NCBI GenBank assembly: GCA_026168455.1
Contig: CM047430.1
Span: forward strand, 6,037,448-6,101,447
Source: Theocolax elegans
Lineage: Eukaryota; Arthropoda; Insecta; Hymenoptera; Cerocephalidae
Reading direction: 5' to 3'
Length of the DNA stretch: 64,000 nt
How positions within the stretch are numbered: position 1 is the first letter of the stretch; each line of letters opens with the position of its first letter. The translations under genes and the position numbers were made by a program. Of this stretch, positions 44,516-55,711 are shown one piece after another. Below the pieces are notes generated by a model, which was given only the letters and a program-made list of their open reading frames with translations, was not told the origin of the DNA and searched no databases.

Positions 44516-45005
44516 TCAAGTCAGGTCAGGAAAGTTGTTGAGGAGTCTGGAAGCTGTGATGGTAAAGGACTGATTCAGCGGTTCTGTCCGGGGCGAACGG
44601 TAGGTGAGAGGTCGTGGCTGAAAACGGGAAGAGGCACGGACATCAGGATGGGAATCAGTCTGCATGAAATGATTACATAAATAAAACGGGGATAAGGCTG
44701 AAATGATCTTGAATGTCAAAGAGCCAACGAGATATAATCTCCTGAGCCCGGCCAACACCCAACCCATCTCCAAGCAGCATGGCGTGACGTGCGCCCGTCT
44801 ATACAAAGCGCACACATGCATTTATTAGACTTTGTAGCTTAAGTTCACACGTACGAGCAATATCATTGTAGACCGCGCACGCATAATCCAAGTGAGGCCA
44901 GATCAGACTCTCAACGAGCGATTTTTGCGACTCCCTGGATAAGGCTCGTCTATAATACCTGAGGGTATGCAGTGTGCCATGCACGCTCTGAGAAATAGAC
45001 AGCAC
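44516..45005 (-). pseudogene. RT C-terminal region of element D
   Basis: SQSVHGTLHTLRYYRRALSR then SLVESLIWPHLDYACAVYND and KLQSLINACVRFV, a normal thumb/C-terminal module. It continues from 44821 in another frame with RRAHVTPCCLEMGWVLAGLR and, later, DVRASSRFQPRPLTYRSPR. Frameshift near 44810. Confidence 0.8.
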
Positions 45006-45049
45006 GTGCTTGGACTACTCAATGGTCGGCGTAATCCACATCCCCAGCG

Positions 45050-45851
45050 ACCTAACAGCACTCTCATACGGCAGCGGTACACCACTCACACACACTCGCC
45101 CAACGTCCCCAAGATCAAATCTGGAAATGTAAAGCTGACTGCCCAGCAGAATGGCCTTGGTCTTGGAGACATTCAACGACAAACCGTTCGCCACCGCCCA
45201 GATCGCAACCGCACCCGCATCCCGAATCCCGAGTCACCCTCTCCACAGCCAGGCCAAAATCAGCAGGGGGAAAGGAATAGTATAGATGAAAACTGAAAAC
45301 AAGAGGGGCCCCAGGACGCTACCCTGCGGGACGCCCGTATGGACGGCAGACCACACAGATCGGTCACCCCATTCACCCTTAACGGTCTGCGTGCGACCTC
45401 GCAGATACGCGTAAAACCAGCGAATAACCAGATCAGAGCAGCAAATCCGGAGTTTGCGAAGAAGCGCGCCATGGGGGACCGTATCAAAAGCCTTCGAAAA
45501 GTTAAAAAGGACTAAAAGAGTAACCATACGCTGGTCAAATACCCTGCGCACAATCTCCAACACCCCGAGCAACGCAGTCTGTGTGCTGTGTCTCCGACGA
45601 AATCCAGCCTGTCTGCAGAATAAGAGATCATTCTTCTCCAGATAATTCAACAATTGCCCGTACACGATCCGCTCGAACAGCTTCGACACCTCACTCAGTC
45701 GCGCTATAGGTCTAGTGTTGGCGATGGATACAGCAGCGCCCTCTTCCACTGCGAAGGAAAGCAGCCCGACTGAAGCGAGGCATCGAGATGCCCGCCAAGT
45801 GTCCCAGGATGGACGAGCTTGCTGGCTTAAGCATCGGAACAGAGATGCCAT
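45050..45851 (-). pseudogene. RT core of element D, active site lost
   Basis: ANTRPIARLSEVSKLFERIV, GFRRRHSTQTALLGVL, FNFSKAFDTVPHGALL and TGVPQGSVLGPLLFSVF are clear. Just after this, where (Y/F)ADD should appear, the sequence reads PLLILAWLWRG and a stop, then continues with WAVANGLSLNVSKTKAILLG. About 15-20 residues including the catalytic Asp pair have been lost. The element cannot be active. Confidence 0.85.
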
Positions 45852-46383
45852 CTACACACGTCGCCCGCGAGGTCGCCCCTCCCAGCGCTCCGCTAATATG
45901 TGTGGCGCTAACATGCTTGAAGTTAAAGCGGCTGGAGGTCGCGATTGAAGCAAATACTAATACATACGTCAGCACATGGTGCAAAATTGGGTCGGATCGG
46001 CACGAGACAGCTGCATAATGTGCATTTAGGTCGTCCAAAGGGAACACCGCGGAGGGAGTAGGACTCGAGCGACCCGAAACGCCGTAGCTTTCTAAGATAC
46101 GCAATTTTGATTTGGCGTCGGCAGCCGCGTTTATCTCTTGGTTTATATGATCAAACTTGGCTGACTCTAAGGCACTCGAGGCTGCATTTCGCAGGCAACG
46201 ATATCGGTTGAAAACATCCGGGTTATTGCTGCGCTTGGCAGTGCGGAGCGCTCGTTTCCTCTCCCTAATTAAACTTCTAACATTTTGTGTAACCCAGGGT
46301 TTTCGCTTCGAACCCGTGGTATACATTTTAATGGGCGCCAGCTGATTAAATGTACGCTCAATGGCATCGCTCAAATCATGCAC
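45712..46383 (-). pseudogene. EN-RT linker of element D
   Basis: An open frame of 223 codons: FNQLAPIKMYTTGSKRKPWV, VRSLIRERKRALRTAKRSNN, then SSSILGHLAGISM near its end. It overlaps the RT frame at 45712-45851, showing a frameshift at the junction. Confidence 0.75.
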
Positions 46384-47060
46384 AGCAAAGTCAAGAGCAA
46401 AACCATCATTACAGTCGTGAGCGAGGTTATGAAATCCTGAGCAAAGCGTTCGCCATCGAGTGTCTCCAATCTACGCGTCCCATATGTACTTAAAGGGTAT
46501 TTTGGTAGCTCCAAGTTTAAGCTGATCATTATTGCATCATACCCAGAGTCGGCCAAGAACCGTACCTCAGATTTTGTGTAGCTATAATGCGTCATGGTAT
46601 CTCGTATAATAAATATGTCGAGCCATGTGTGCGACATGTAGCCTGCACAATGGGCATGATGCGTGGGTTCCGACGGGACCAGCATTAAGTTAAGTTCCCT
46701 TAGCCGCGATAGCATGAAGTCAACGGCGGCGCATGATGGATTAAAATTAATATTAAATTCGCCCGTGATAATTATGTACTCGTATTGTGAGCATAAATCT
46801 AAGAGTAAATCTAAAATAAAGAAGGCAGGGCTGCATCCGGACGCCTATACATTACACAAACCAAGACCTTAAACAAATTACACGAGATATCTACGATAAG
46901 AAACTCTGGCGAATTGTTAAAAACTGGGTCCGATTGGCCTACTATCTTAACCTTGTATGTGTTTTGGACATATGCGCCTACACCCCCTCCCTCCTTCCCG
47001 ATGAGATCAAGTCTATAAAAGTTATAATGTTATAGATCGGGTGCACCAGAGTTTCGATTG
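46371..47060 (-). pseudogene. Endonuclease of element D
   Basis: Reads LDLIGKEGGGVGAYVQNTYK, VCVMYRRPD, then in another frame YEYIIITGEFNINFNPS and SHTWLDIFII. The catalytic GDFN is GEFN, and the SDH motif reads DSGYDAIMISL. Frameshifts near 46810 and 46715. Same Asp-to-Glu substitution as in R1-clade copy 3, probably coincidence. Confidence 0.78.
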
Positions 47061-47235
47061 CTGCAAAGTGTGGCTTAATTCTATTAACATTAACATGGAA
47101 AACACTAAACTTATTTAAATTAATGACTAGTCACACGGAAGAGCCTGAAGGGCCATCGCGATTATTGCCTGAAGTCGTATTAGGGCTAAACTTACTATAG
47201 TCAGTGTTTGCATTCACTGGGATTAATTGGCTCTC

Positions 47236-48450
47236 TTACCTCTCTTTTATAAAAACCTGCATGCGTCGTACAACGGGCCTAGCGTAGTGCAGCCTATTTG
47301 ATTCGCGGAGGGCACGAGACCAAATTGAGTGGATAAGTTTCGGCCATATGGGCCTTATATATAAGCTAGCGGATCCTTCCGCACCAAAAATACTCTGAGC
47401 ATTCAGGCCACTCAATCTACCGCTGCGCGACATAATAGTTTCATGGATATCCGCCGAAAGTACCTTGAAATCTAAGCCGCGAGTCTTATTGGAAGAGGAG
47501 CCTCTTGACTGTGTGGGTAAAGCAAGTGTATCGGCGCTCACGTCGGTAATCATGTCGTTTTCCGTAGATCGACTCGGCACGGACCGGGCACGGTGACGCG
47601 GCTCCCACCTACGTGTATCCGTAACTTAATTGAAGATCAATCGCAGGCCCAATGCACCGAGCAGTAACCTAACAAATCTTCGTCGTCATGTGTGACCGAC
47701 TCCGGAACGCCGAGCAATAAAATTTCACAGGTATCTGACTGTGAACGCGAACTCGAAGTCGGGTCAGAGGCCACGGACGAATTCGCAGTCAATAATCCGT
47801 TCACGTGCGCCGTGTTAGATATTTGCAAACGGGCATTAAACTCCTTGAAGCGCCTGTCCGTAGAACGAGAAAGCGAGTTTACTTCGTCGCGGATAGTCGG
47901 CACGCCAGACCTGACTTCGGCAGTGGCCCCCCGTGTGGCCTGCAGTTCAGTATGGATCGCTTTGAATCTGCCACTGATTTTCAAAAGTCGTTCGTCGATT
48001 TTCTTTTCGATGCAGTCCGCGACACTATTTTTCACGTGAGCGGCAAAACTATTCATATAGTCGAGAAACCACCTGGGTGGCTCATCCTCTATTGCGATAA
48101 GTAATTCACTATGTGAGAGGGGCGAAAGGTTCGACCTACTGGCGCGCGGCTGCTTAGCAACCAGTATATTTGATGGCGATGTGGGCGTGACTGACCGTTT
48201 CAGTAGGCGAGCGGCAGCAGTGTGCGTGGCCTGCGCAGCCGGGCTTGCGCCTGCCTCAGGCACAGAGGTAGTGGGAGCGTCGGCGTTTGACAACCCAGGA
48301 GGTGCTGCCCCCCTGTTATTTTCCACTATGACGCAACACGGAGACGCGTCCGATGCAGCGCGCGTACCGATACATTTCGTGTGGACATTTGAATGGCACT
48401 TTATGCATACCGTTGCTTACAGGATCGCATAAATTTGCAATTGCAGATAA
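47236..48450 (-). pseudogene. ORF1 of element D
   Basis: The N-terminal part (about 48450-48330) reads as a PHD-like Cys/His segment (VCIKCHSNVHTKCIG). Then 48326-47637: Pro/Ala/Thr-rich linker, a coiled-coil-like stretch (KKIDERLLKISGRFKAIHTE) and EILLLGVPES, the start of the FP-like C-terminal domain. A second frame (47580-47236) ends with SIWSRALRESNRLHYARPVV and VFIKER. About 50 bp between them is out of frame. ORF1p binds element RNA; here it is broken. Confidence 0.75.
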
Positions 48451-48480
48451 GGCAAAGCGAATTCAACACCGTAGTTGACA

Positions 48481-49030
48481 TATATTGTGATACAAAGTAA
48501 CTCAGCTGACGAAAACAATATCGCACACGTAGCGCCCGCGCAGTGTATCAGCGCACGAATCACGCAAGTCCGCGGTCGCAGCGCAGTCGAGCAGTCGACG
48601 ACTCACCAGGTCCAAGAAAGCAGCCACCAGATGTCGCTCAGCAAGCAATTATTTGAAGTCAGACGTTCATCTAGTATATTATGCGGTATGTGATTGTAGC
48701 AGCACGAATACTATAGCCTGCGCATCAGATCAACGATTCGAGCACCTCAAGGCCACGACTAGTGAGAAGCAGCGTCGCTAACTCAGGAATGCCTGCACTC
48801 GACGACGCGTCGCATATTGCCAATTCACGAAACTAACCTCACTTTTGGAGAGGCGATTTGATTCTTCGAATAAGATGCAAACCAGTTCTCGAAACAGGAG
48901 AATTTATGTTCTAAAATGGCTTGCATAAGGTAGCTTGCAAGAATCTGCAACAAAACCGGCCGAAGGCAGAGAGCGGCAGCAAAAATATCACAGCAAGATA
49001 AGAGCACGCGCAGGAGTGTCTTTTCATAGT

Positions 49031-49033
<3 letters not shown>
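48481..49033. other. Probable 5' UTR of element D and flank, no gene
   Basis: GC-richer, non-coding sequence (48500-48800), compatible with an element 5' UTR, then mixed sequence. Nothing else recognised. Confidence 0.4.

Positions 49034-49081
<48 letters not shown>
49034..49081. repeat. (GA)n microsatellite
   Basis: Twenty-three or twenty-four uninterrupted GA units. Confidence 0.97.
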
Positions 49082-49083
<2 letters not shown>

Positions 49084-49243
49084 TGAAAAGCGTTTATTAA
49101 TGCCTAATCTAATTTAATCTTAAGGCAAGTATATGTATAAAATTTTACATAATATATACTGGATGTCCATAACGTCCCGCAAGACTTTCATCAATCAGTT
49201 TACCCGGAAAATTAATAAGGTGTTCCGGGACTTTTTCGACACC

Positions 49244-49283
<40 letters not shown>

Positions 49284-49285
<2 letters not shown>

Positions 49286-49463
49286 CCCCACCGGGTGTTA
49301 TGCAGCCCGACGTGTTACTGTCCAATAACCCTATCTCCCTTACACCCACTGGGGGTATGGCAGGTTTATGCAGCCCGGGCTGCATAACCCCGAAGGTCTC
49401 TTTCGCACGTGCTAAAGTAAGCATCTTCCCTCTCTTTCTTGGGCTGCATAAACCCCTATTGGG

Positions 49464-49470
<7 letters not shown>
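49284..49470. mobile_element. MITE with TTATGCAGCCC repeats, in (TA)n
   Basis: About 187 bp set within (TA)n on both sides (49243-49282 and 49468-49513). The ends are inverted (CCCCACCGGGTGTTATGCAGCCC left; GGGCTGCATAAACCCC right), and the motif also forms a central palindrome TTATGCAGCCCGGGCTGCATAA at 49369-49391. No coding sequence. Confidence 0.65.
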
Positions 49471-49517
<47 letters not shown>

Positions 49518-49716
49518 TAAATGAAAGTGAAACGATAACAATTTATAGTGCAAAACATAGAAAATCATGTTTTGCATACACAAAAGAAAGAATATGAAAA
49601 CAAATGTAACATAAGAAAATCATATGCATTAGAAATATTAATGATTAATTATACAAATTATATGCTCTTACTACATGTTCTTACTAAGTAATTATATAGC
49701 CTATTCTTGAACAAAT

Positions 49717-49953
49717 TTACTGTGGTACTTCAGTGGTTAGTGAATCCCAAAGGTTCATAGCCCGAATTGTGAAAGAGTCTTGGTAAATGGAAGTAATAGC
49801 TAGGGGGCGTTCAAAACAATAATATTTAATATGCTCAGAATGACGCACCTCACTGTTAGGCGGTCGTAATAACACAAGTAAAAAATCATGGGTATTAGTA
49901 GTTACAACCGGATATGTTAATAACTCAAGAAAATACAACCTCCTATCCTCCAC
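49717..49953 (-). pseudogene. RT C-terminus of element B
   Basis: MEDRRLYFLELLTYPVVTTN, then HSEHIKYYCFERPLAITSIY and RAMNLWDSL: the usual end of CR1/Jockey-like ORF2. The stop at 49717 looks like the natural one. It shows the part that element A has lost. Confidence 0.75.
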
Positions 49954-50059
49954 AGTAAACCATGATAATTTTTGATAATATGGCTGGAGTCTGGTATCCT
50001 TCTTTAGTCTAAAAATATATCATATACAAGTATTAAGCAGACGTTGGACTATCAGAGTT

Positions 50060-51000
50060 AAATATTCAGGCAGGTTACTATATACAATACAGACGTAATC
50101 CAGATGGGAAGAATAAGTGTAGACACTAGTTTCTTCCTAATCGTGAAGGAAAGGAAGTTACATTTATTACGTAATTTATGTAAGACTCCATAGACTCAGG
50201 ATACGATGTTAAAAACATGGGAATTCCATTGTAGATTTTTGTAGATAATATGGCCTCAATTGCGAACCGAACTCACGAGTTGAATTTCACGTTGGTCAAT
50301 AACAATACGATGAAGCATGTCTCTATTAATAATCCGTAGTTGTTGAGTAGACCCTATCAATATAGATTTAGTTTTACTAAAGTTTAAGTCTAAACTATGA
50401 GTTTATTTCATTCAATTAGCTACTCTTTCACTATCCTGATTTAATTTATTAATTGCAATATTACAATCGCTAGGCTTAGCATGAATGTATACCTGAAAGT
50501 CATCAGTGAACAGCATCCCATGGATAATACATTAAGTAACGAATTAATAAAGATTAAGAACATGATAGGGCCAGGTATTGAACCCTGAGGTACACCACAG
50601 GTAGCACCATCATAAAACGAAGTATTATTATTCTGATCTATAATAGCTTGTGAGCGACCTGTGAGATAAGAGAAAAACCATAAAATTACATCATCAGCGA
50701 AATTTAGATGATTCATAATTTTAAAAAACTTCAAATAGTTAATAGTATCGAATGCTTTACTAAAATCAAATAAAATAAAAAATGTGATCTGATCCCTCTT
50801 AATAACTAACTTTACATCTTCCGTACCTTTTAGTAATGCAGCGTGAGTGCTATAAAAGCTACGTAACCCAGATTAAAAACTTGATAGCACACTATTATTC
50901 TCAAGAAGTTATCTGATGAGAAATCAACCGGTCAAAAACTTTTGCAAAGTGGGGGAAGTTAGCAATAGGGCGGATATCAGAAGTAGTTAATGGCTTAGAA
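50060..51000 (-). pseudogene. RT of element B
   Basis: The frame at 50734-50441 covers LNFADDVILWFFSYLTGRSQ and SIPGPIMFLIFINSLLNV. A frameshift follows, after which the active site reads MLFTDDFQVYIHA, with FTDD in place of FADD. Further upstream, segments up to TSDIRPIANFP are readable in broken frames. Confidence 0.75.
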
Positions 51001-51222
51001 ATTTCACTGACTGGAATAATTAATATAGGATATTAATTGGTTGTTAAAAACAGGTTAAACAAGGTAGCTAGGTAAGGAATAATTGCAGAACACAGCAGAT
51101 TCAACCTGCTGTGGATCAATCAATGAAAAATTAAAACATGAATACTTTTGGGTAGAGGGCAATCTAAGGATCTCCGATAATTGCTCAATTGTACAACTAG
51201 GGTGGCATCGACTAACTGAAGT

Positions 51223-52020
51223 CTAGTAGAGATTAAGATCTTCAACTGAAAAAAATTTGGTAGGGAAGTTATTCACATCTCTTACAATACTGAATCCATT
51301 CAGGATTTTCCAACATTGTGACTGGTCGGGGCTTTCACGGAGCGGTTTTTCAAAAACAGAATTACGCGCCCCCTTGAGATCAGGCTTTAACTCTTTCCGC
51401 ATAGACTTGTGTAAGGCTAGCAAACCTGGGTCACGACGTCGCTTAGCATTTTATACAACCTATCACGACACCAACATCGATTCTTAAGCTCAGATATTAA
51501 CCAAGGTGCGGGACATCGACGGACATGTTTTGTTACTGTTGGAGCAAATGCATCAAGATTAGCGATAGGAATATTACAATTTGTAATTGCAGACAATTTG
51601 TAATCGATAGAGATATAGTCATGGCCGTTAATAAAAGGGCTCTGTGATTGGTTAGTAGCAACTATCTTATCACTTGAATCAACCAGGATGACGCTCAGTC
51701 AAGTATTAGCTTTTCTTTTATGGTGAGTTGCGTTGAAGTGTACAAGATGGTAAGAATTTTCATTCTTTAAGTCCATCAAATGTTTGCTATAATAATCGTT
51801 AACAAGTAAATTGGAATTTGAATCGCCAGCATCAATCATGTTTATCATATAAATGAGAACGACTTTGAAGCACATTGAAGGAATTAGTTAAGACTTGGCC
51901 TTTCGGTCTTCTATAAGACGAAGCAAGCAGGACTTTTGTATTACTTAAAGCTAACTCTATGATTGTCCTTGTGATTTATTTATGGTCACGGTAAAATCTA
52001 ATCTAATATTAATTATATTA
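51223..52020 (-). pseudogene. EN and linker of element B
   Basis: 51423-51223 reads as the linker (LALHKSMRKELKPDLKGARN). Upstream, broken frames of the endonuclease are recognisable by comparison with element A, including a GDSNSNLL segment (51830-51800; Asp-Phe-Asn changed) and the NGHDYISID motif near 51620. The 5' end is lost near 52020. Confidence 0.65.
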
Positions 52021-52660
52021 TTAATTTTTTTAATAACAGACGTAGTGCATAGGTTTTAAAGATTGCCATTAATAACAACTTTTAACACATGATTCTATAA
52101 TTTGAGTGCGATTTCCATGACGAACTATAAGAAGTATTTGTCTAAAGTCATCGGATGCAATTATTATTTTTATTATTATTATAATTTTTCCTCCAAATAG
52201 TTTTGTTCCAATATATATTTTTTGACTATTAACTGCTTCAAATGTTAATTTTGAAGTTATAGAAATTTCATCCCAAGTTACTAACCTATTAACCCATTAA
52301 CGCCGAAAAAACCGAAAATCTTAAATTTTATTTGCGTTTATGATTGAAATACGTAAACATCAATAATATGTCTAAAAATGACTTTCTTTATGTTTTCGGG
52401 GTCAGTCTACAAGATTCTGAAGTCAAAATGATGATTAAATTTCAAGAAAAAAAATTTGGCGATTGTCGATCAAATTTTCTATCAAAATAGCATGTTCTAA
52501 TTTAACAAAAATGAGCACAAGTATGCACAAATTTTCTCGAGAACTAGAGACTTTTGCAAAACATTTCTAGGAACAACAAAGTATTAAAATCGGCCGAGAA
52601 GTTATTTAAATTTTTTCAGATTTTCTTGAGACAATTTTCGATTTTTTGGAACATCCGGAA
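52021..52660. other. Non-coding, possible interior of foldback parent
   Basis: AT-rich. At 52290-52315 it reads TTAACCCATTAACGCCG, compatible with a TTAA-targeting element end, but no partner end is visible. It leads directly into the foldback half copy. Confidence 0.3.
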
Positions 52661-53185
52661 TCATGCTAATAGATTCATTGCTATAAGGCAACAAATTTAC
52701 ATTTCTAATATCATTAATATTTCGGGCACTTTTCCCAGATATTTGGACCATAAGTTATTTTAATGATTTAGACCCACTCTGGAAATTTATAGGCAGTTTT
52801 TGACTATAAAAATACATCTTTTAGACAGCATTAGGTTTCCAGAGTCCGGAGCAGAATTGCTGAATTTCACTATTTAAGGTTTAAATGGCTTACAAGAGTG
52901 TGACAGCATACATTTATGACTTTTAAAGTATTTTTAATGAAAAATTCAGAAAATTTTACAAAAAAGTCATATTTATGTTTATAGTCACAAATGCATCCCC
53001 TGGGAGCTATAAATTCATGAAAATGGGCATATAAAATGTCAACTTTGACTCTCTGTAACTTAAAATAATAGCTCCGAAAAAATCTGAAAAAATTCGGGGG
53101 AGATACTGCACACCTGTCAAACATATTCCCACATTTCTAGCAATATTTATTTTTTTCATCTTCGATGTCACAGAGAACCACCCAT
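52661..53185. mobile_element. Single-arm copy of the 23968-25050 foldback
   Basis: Matches the right part of the centre and the right arm (ATCATGCTAATAGATTCATTG at the start, GATGTCACAGAGAACCA at the end) with scattered differences. The left arm and mini-exon are absent. Confidence 0.85.
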
Positions 53186-53324
53186 ATATCTCTCTATAAT
53201 ATATAAATATTTCGCCGCCACCGCCGCCGCCGCCGCCGTGTCTAAGAATTCAGGATTCAACATATATATGTGTGTGTGTGTGTGTGTGCGCGCGGCGTAA
53301 TATTTATGCAATATGTATATATAT
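53186..53324. repeat. (CGC)n, (GT)n and link sequence
   Basis: (CGC)n at 53206-53238, CTAAGAATTCAGGATTCAAC, then (GT)n 53268-53290 and CGCGGCGTAATATTTAT. The same arrangement as 25051-25126 and, inverted, 23890-23945. Confidence 0.75.
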
Positions 53325-53545
53325 ATTTCAAAATTGTTCTTTCAAGAATAGATAATATGTGTATTTTTTCCGTGCGCAAAAAAAGTTGTGAATATAACTT
53401 AAAAGATTGTGTATTAGTTTACTCTTTCCAGATAAAACTCATAAAATTTTTAACTACTCAATAATAATGTGTACTCAATAATAATAACGGATCTAAAATT
53501 CGATGTAATGCTTTAAATAGAGATGCAAAATTGTTTGAAGTGTGA
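53325..53545 (+). mobile_element. Helitron-like element, copy 4, short 5' fragment
   Basis: TTCAAGAATAGATAATATGTG, CCGTGCGCAAAAAAAGTTG and following sequence match copies 2 and 3; homology ends near 53545. Confidence 0.65.
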
Positions 53546-53579
53546 TTATCAAGTCTAAACTAAGATAGACGTACAGTCG

Positions 53580-53645
53580 CATGAGTATGTAAATGGTAGC
53601 ATATATGAACATAGTGTATTCGAATCCCGACTCGGGAACATTTTT
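53580..53645 (+). repeat. Degenerate tRNA-like SINE head
   Basis: TGGTAGCATATATGAACA (box A-like) and TATTCGAATCCCGACTCGGG (box B with T-stem) followed by a T run, as at 20117 and 32108. The D and acceptor arms are not tRNA-like. Confidence 0.5.
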
Positions 53646-53943
53646 TATTTGTGAAATTAAATTTATTTATAACAAATTCTATACAATAAGTATAAAATTT
53701 GGTGAAATATAATTTTATTTTTTATTTTAAGATGTAATCTTTTTATACTCAAATTCTCAGCTCAATCGGAGCACATTTAAGAATTTTCATAAAAAATTGT
53801 TATTTAAATAATTAAACAACATGGTTTAATTATTTATAATAAATATTATTATATTACAAATATATTCTCTTAAGGCTGTTATAAAATCATATAAACTGCT
53901 TCTATAGCTAAAAGACAATAGAAGCATACAAAGGAACAGATGA
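53646..53943. other. AT-rich non-coding
   Basis: No gene seen; may include SINE body. Confidence 0.4.
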
Positions 53944-54440
53944 TGTGACGTCACTAATCGTAGAAGGGGAAGCTTCTCCAAGGCTAGATAAGCCACTGTC
54001 GCATCACGAGCTCCAGCATTCGCCGTCAAGCGGCACTTGAGAGAAAACCTGCGCTCCTCGCTGTGCTGCGGCCCCTTATTATTAGGGTGCCGTAATCTCA
54101 GCGTCCTTGTATAATTTTCTACCTGTCCACTGTTATGTATGGAGGTAATATTCTCTCCATACATATCAGTTTATAATTTAAAGATGTATTCCTTAGCATA
54201 AGATTAGTTAATAAATTAATTAATTTTGTTAATATAAAACAATCCTTTTTATTCCACACTCTCAATGAATGCTCTGACACACATTAATTAATAATACACA
54301 CTAATAATTAAGGTGACGTATGTGAGGCATGACGCATTCACATACGTACTCCGACACTTATTTTCAGAAATAATACAACACAAGATACCTGCTACATATA
54401 AATTACTTATGTACATGACGGGATAAACGTGCCCGTCACA
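53944..54440 (+). mobile_element. 5' LTR of mdg1-like element 2
   Basis: 497 bp with exactly inverted ends TGTGACG...CGTCACA, four bases before a tRNA primer-binding site. It contains TATA-poor, GC-richer sequence at 53980-54110. No 3' LTR in the window. Confidence 0.7.
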
Positions 54441-54444
54441 TAAA

Positions 54445-54462
54445 TGGCGATCCTGCCAGGAT
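54445..54462 (+). other. Primer-binding site, tRNA-Arg (ACG type)
   Basis: TGGCGATCCTGCCAGGAT matches 17 of 18 bases of the complement of the 3' end plus CCA of insect tRNA-Arg(ACG), as I recall it. Element 1 uses a different tRNA-Arg. Confidence 0.75.
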
Positions 54463-54696
54463 CTTGTGATCGATTATTTAATTAAATTTTTTTTTTTTTT
54501 GTTAATCTGATGGATTAAAAAACTTAGTGTTTATTTGTTATTAGTGTGTAGAAGCTTCGATCATATTTAAATGATTTTACAAAAGTTTAAAATTAAAATT
54601 TTATAATAACATAGTAATTTAAATTTGAATTTGCCTTTATAATTTAAATTCTATTAATTACATTTAATTATTGGAATAAATTAAAATCCTTATAAA

Positions 54697-55059
54697 ATGA
54701 TTAACCCACATCGCGACTCGAATGAGTTAGGATATCAGCATCTATATGCTATTGACAATCGCGTGTCGCTTATTTCTGAGCAACAAGAAGTTTGCGAAGA
54801 AAGAGTTAATAATTTAGAAACTGAGAATGCGTTATTTAATAGTAAAATAGAATCGTTAAATGATCAAATTACTGAATTATATAATCAAGTTTACGTATTA
54901 ATAAACGAAAACAAACGTTTAATTAAAAATATAGATATTTTAAATAATTTCGCGCACAATACCGAAATAGAAAGAAAAGAAATCAAAATACGTATAACTT
55001 TATTAGAGCAATGGATCGAAGTAATATTAACTAAAAAATTTGAAAATTTAAAAATATAA
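54697..55059 (+). CDS. Small coiled-coil ORF ahead of gag, element 2
   Basis: 120 residues, intact. An N-terminal Asn/Asp/Tyr region is followed by a strongly heptad-patterned coiled coil (about residues 25-95: VNNLETENALFNSKIESLND, LINENKRLIKNIDILNN) and a short basic tail. It lies 235 bp after the primer-binding site and 650 bp before Gag, and is a homologue of 22496-22867 in element 1. That it stays open in an otherwise decaying element, and is present in both, argues that it is a real gene of this family rather than noise. Molecular role unknown. Confidence 0.65.
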   Translation: MINPHRDSNELGYQHLYAIDNRVSLISEQQEVCEERVNNLETENALFNSKIESLNDQITELYNQVYVLINENKRLIKNIDILNNFAHNTEIERKEIKIRITLLEQWIEVILTKKFENLKI

Positions 55060-55711
55060 ACTAAAAAATTTATTGATTAAATTAATTTTAGCGGAAAAAT
55101 AACCGTTAAAATCAAATTTTATTATTATAAAAAATTAAAAAGGAATTAAAATAAATTCTTTATTTAATATTTAATAAAAAATTTAATAAAATTAATAAGT
55201 TTTAAGTTTATTAAATTTTTAATTTAATAATTATAATGCAAAGAAAAATACTTGTACGGACTGTACTGAGAGTAGGGAAACCGCGTGGGAAAGTTATTAA
55301 CTCTATGCCCGGAAGAAAATATAGGCACGTATAATGCTTTCTCTCTCATACGCATTGTAATTAGTAAATACTCTTTTCGTGTGTCGCGAGCCACGTAAAC
55401 ATCAACAAATGTAAATATACACAATGTTAGATTGTGTAAGTATATACAATATGTTGTCAAAATAAAAAATAAGCAATTAGCTCATGAAATCATCGTAGTA
55501 CGCATTTCGTGGATATATTATTTGGCTATTTAAATTTATTTTATCTTTTAAATTTAAAATTAAAATTTAAATTACGTGTTTTATAATAAAAATCCAAATT
55601 AATTTAAGGCATATCAATATTTTTATCAATATTTTCGAGAATAATTTTTTTTACGTGTAATAAACTTTATATAGTAAAAATGGCTGCAATAAACGCTGTT
55701 CGGGTATTTGT
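55060..55711 (+). other. Element 2 spacer between small ORF and gag
   Basis: AT-rich non-coding sequence, with a GC-richer stretch at 55250-55400 that may be a separate insertion. No gene supported. Confidence 0.4.

Larger units (their letters stand above)
43811..48480 (-). mobile_element. Non-LTR retrotransposon D
   Basis: A long minus-strand element. The 3' end at 43811 is a (ATCA)n tail after a GGGGGCTGGCCCCC hairpin and AATAAA-like sequence (43835-43860). RT, endonuclease and ORF1 follow upstream to about 48480. Short tandem-repeat tails instead of poly(A) are typical of CR1-type elements. Confidence 0.85.
49531..52020 (-). mobile_element. Non-LTR retrotransposon B, decayed relative of element A
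   Basis: Minus strand; shares 3' UTR landmarks and RT/EN sequence with element A (10104-12821). It retains the C-terminal segment missing from A. All frames are short. Confidence 0.8.

Noticed and set aside
52290..52320. piggyBac-like end (TTAACCC)
   Set aside because: One TTAA-flanked CCC-type end without an opposite end or transposase is not enough.
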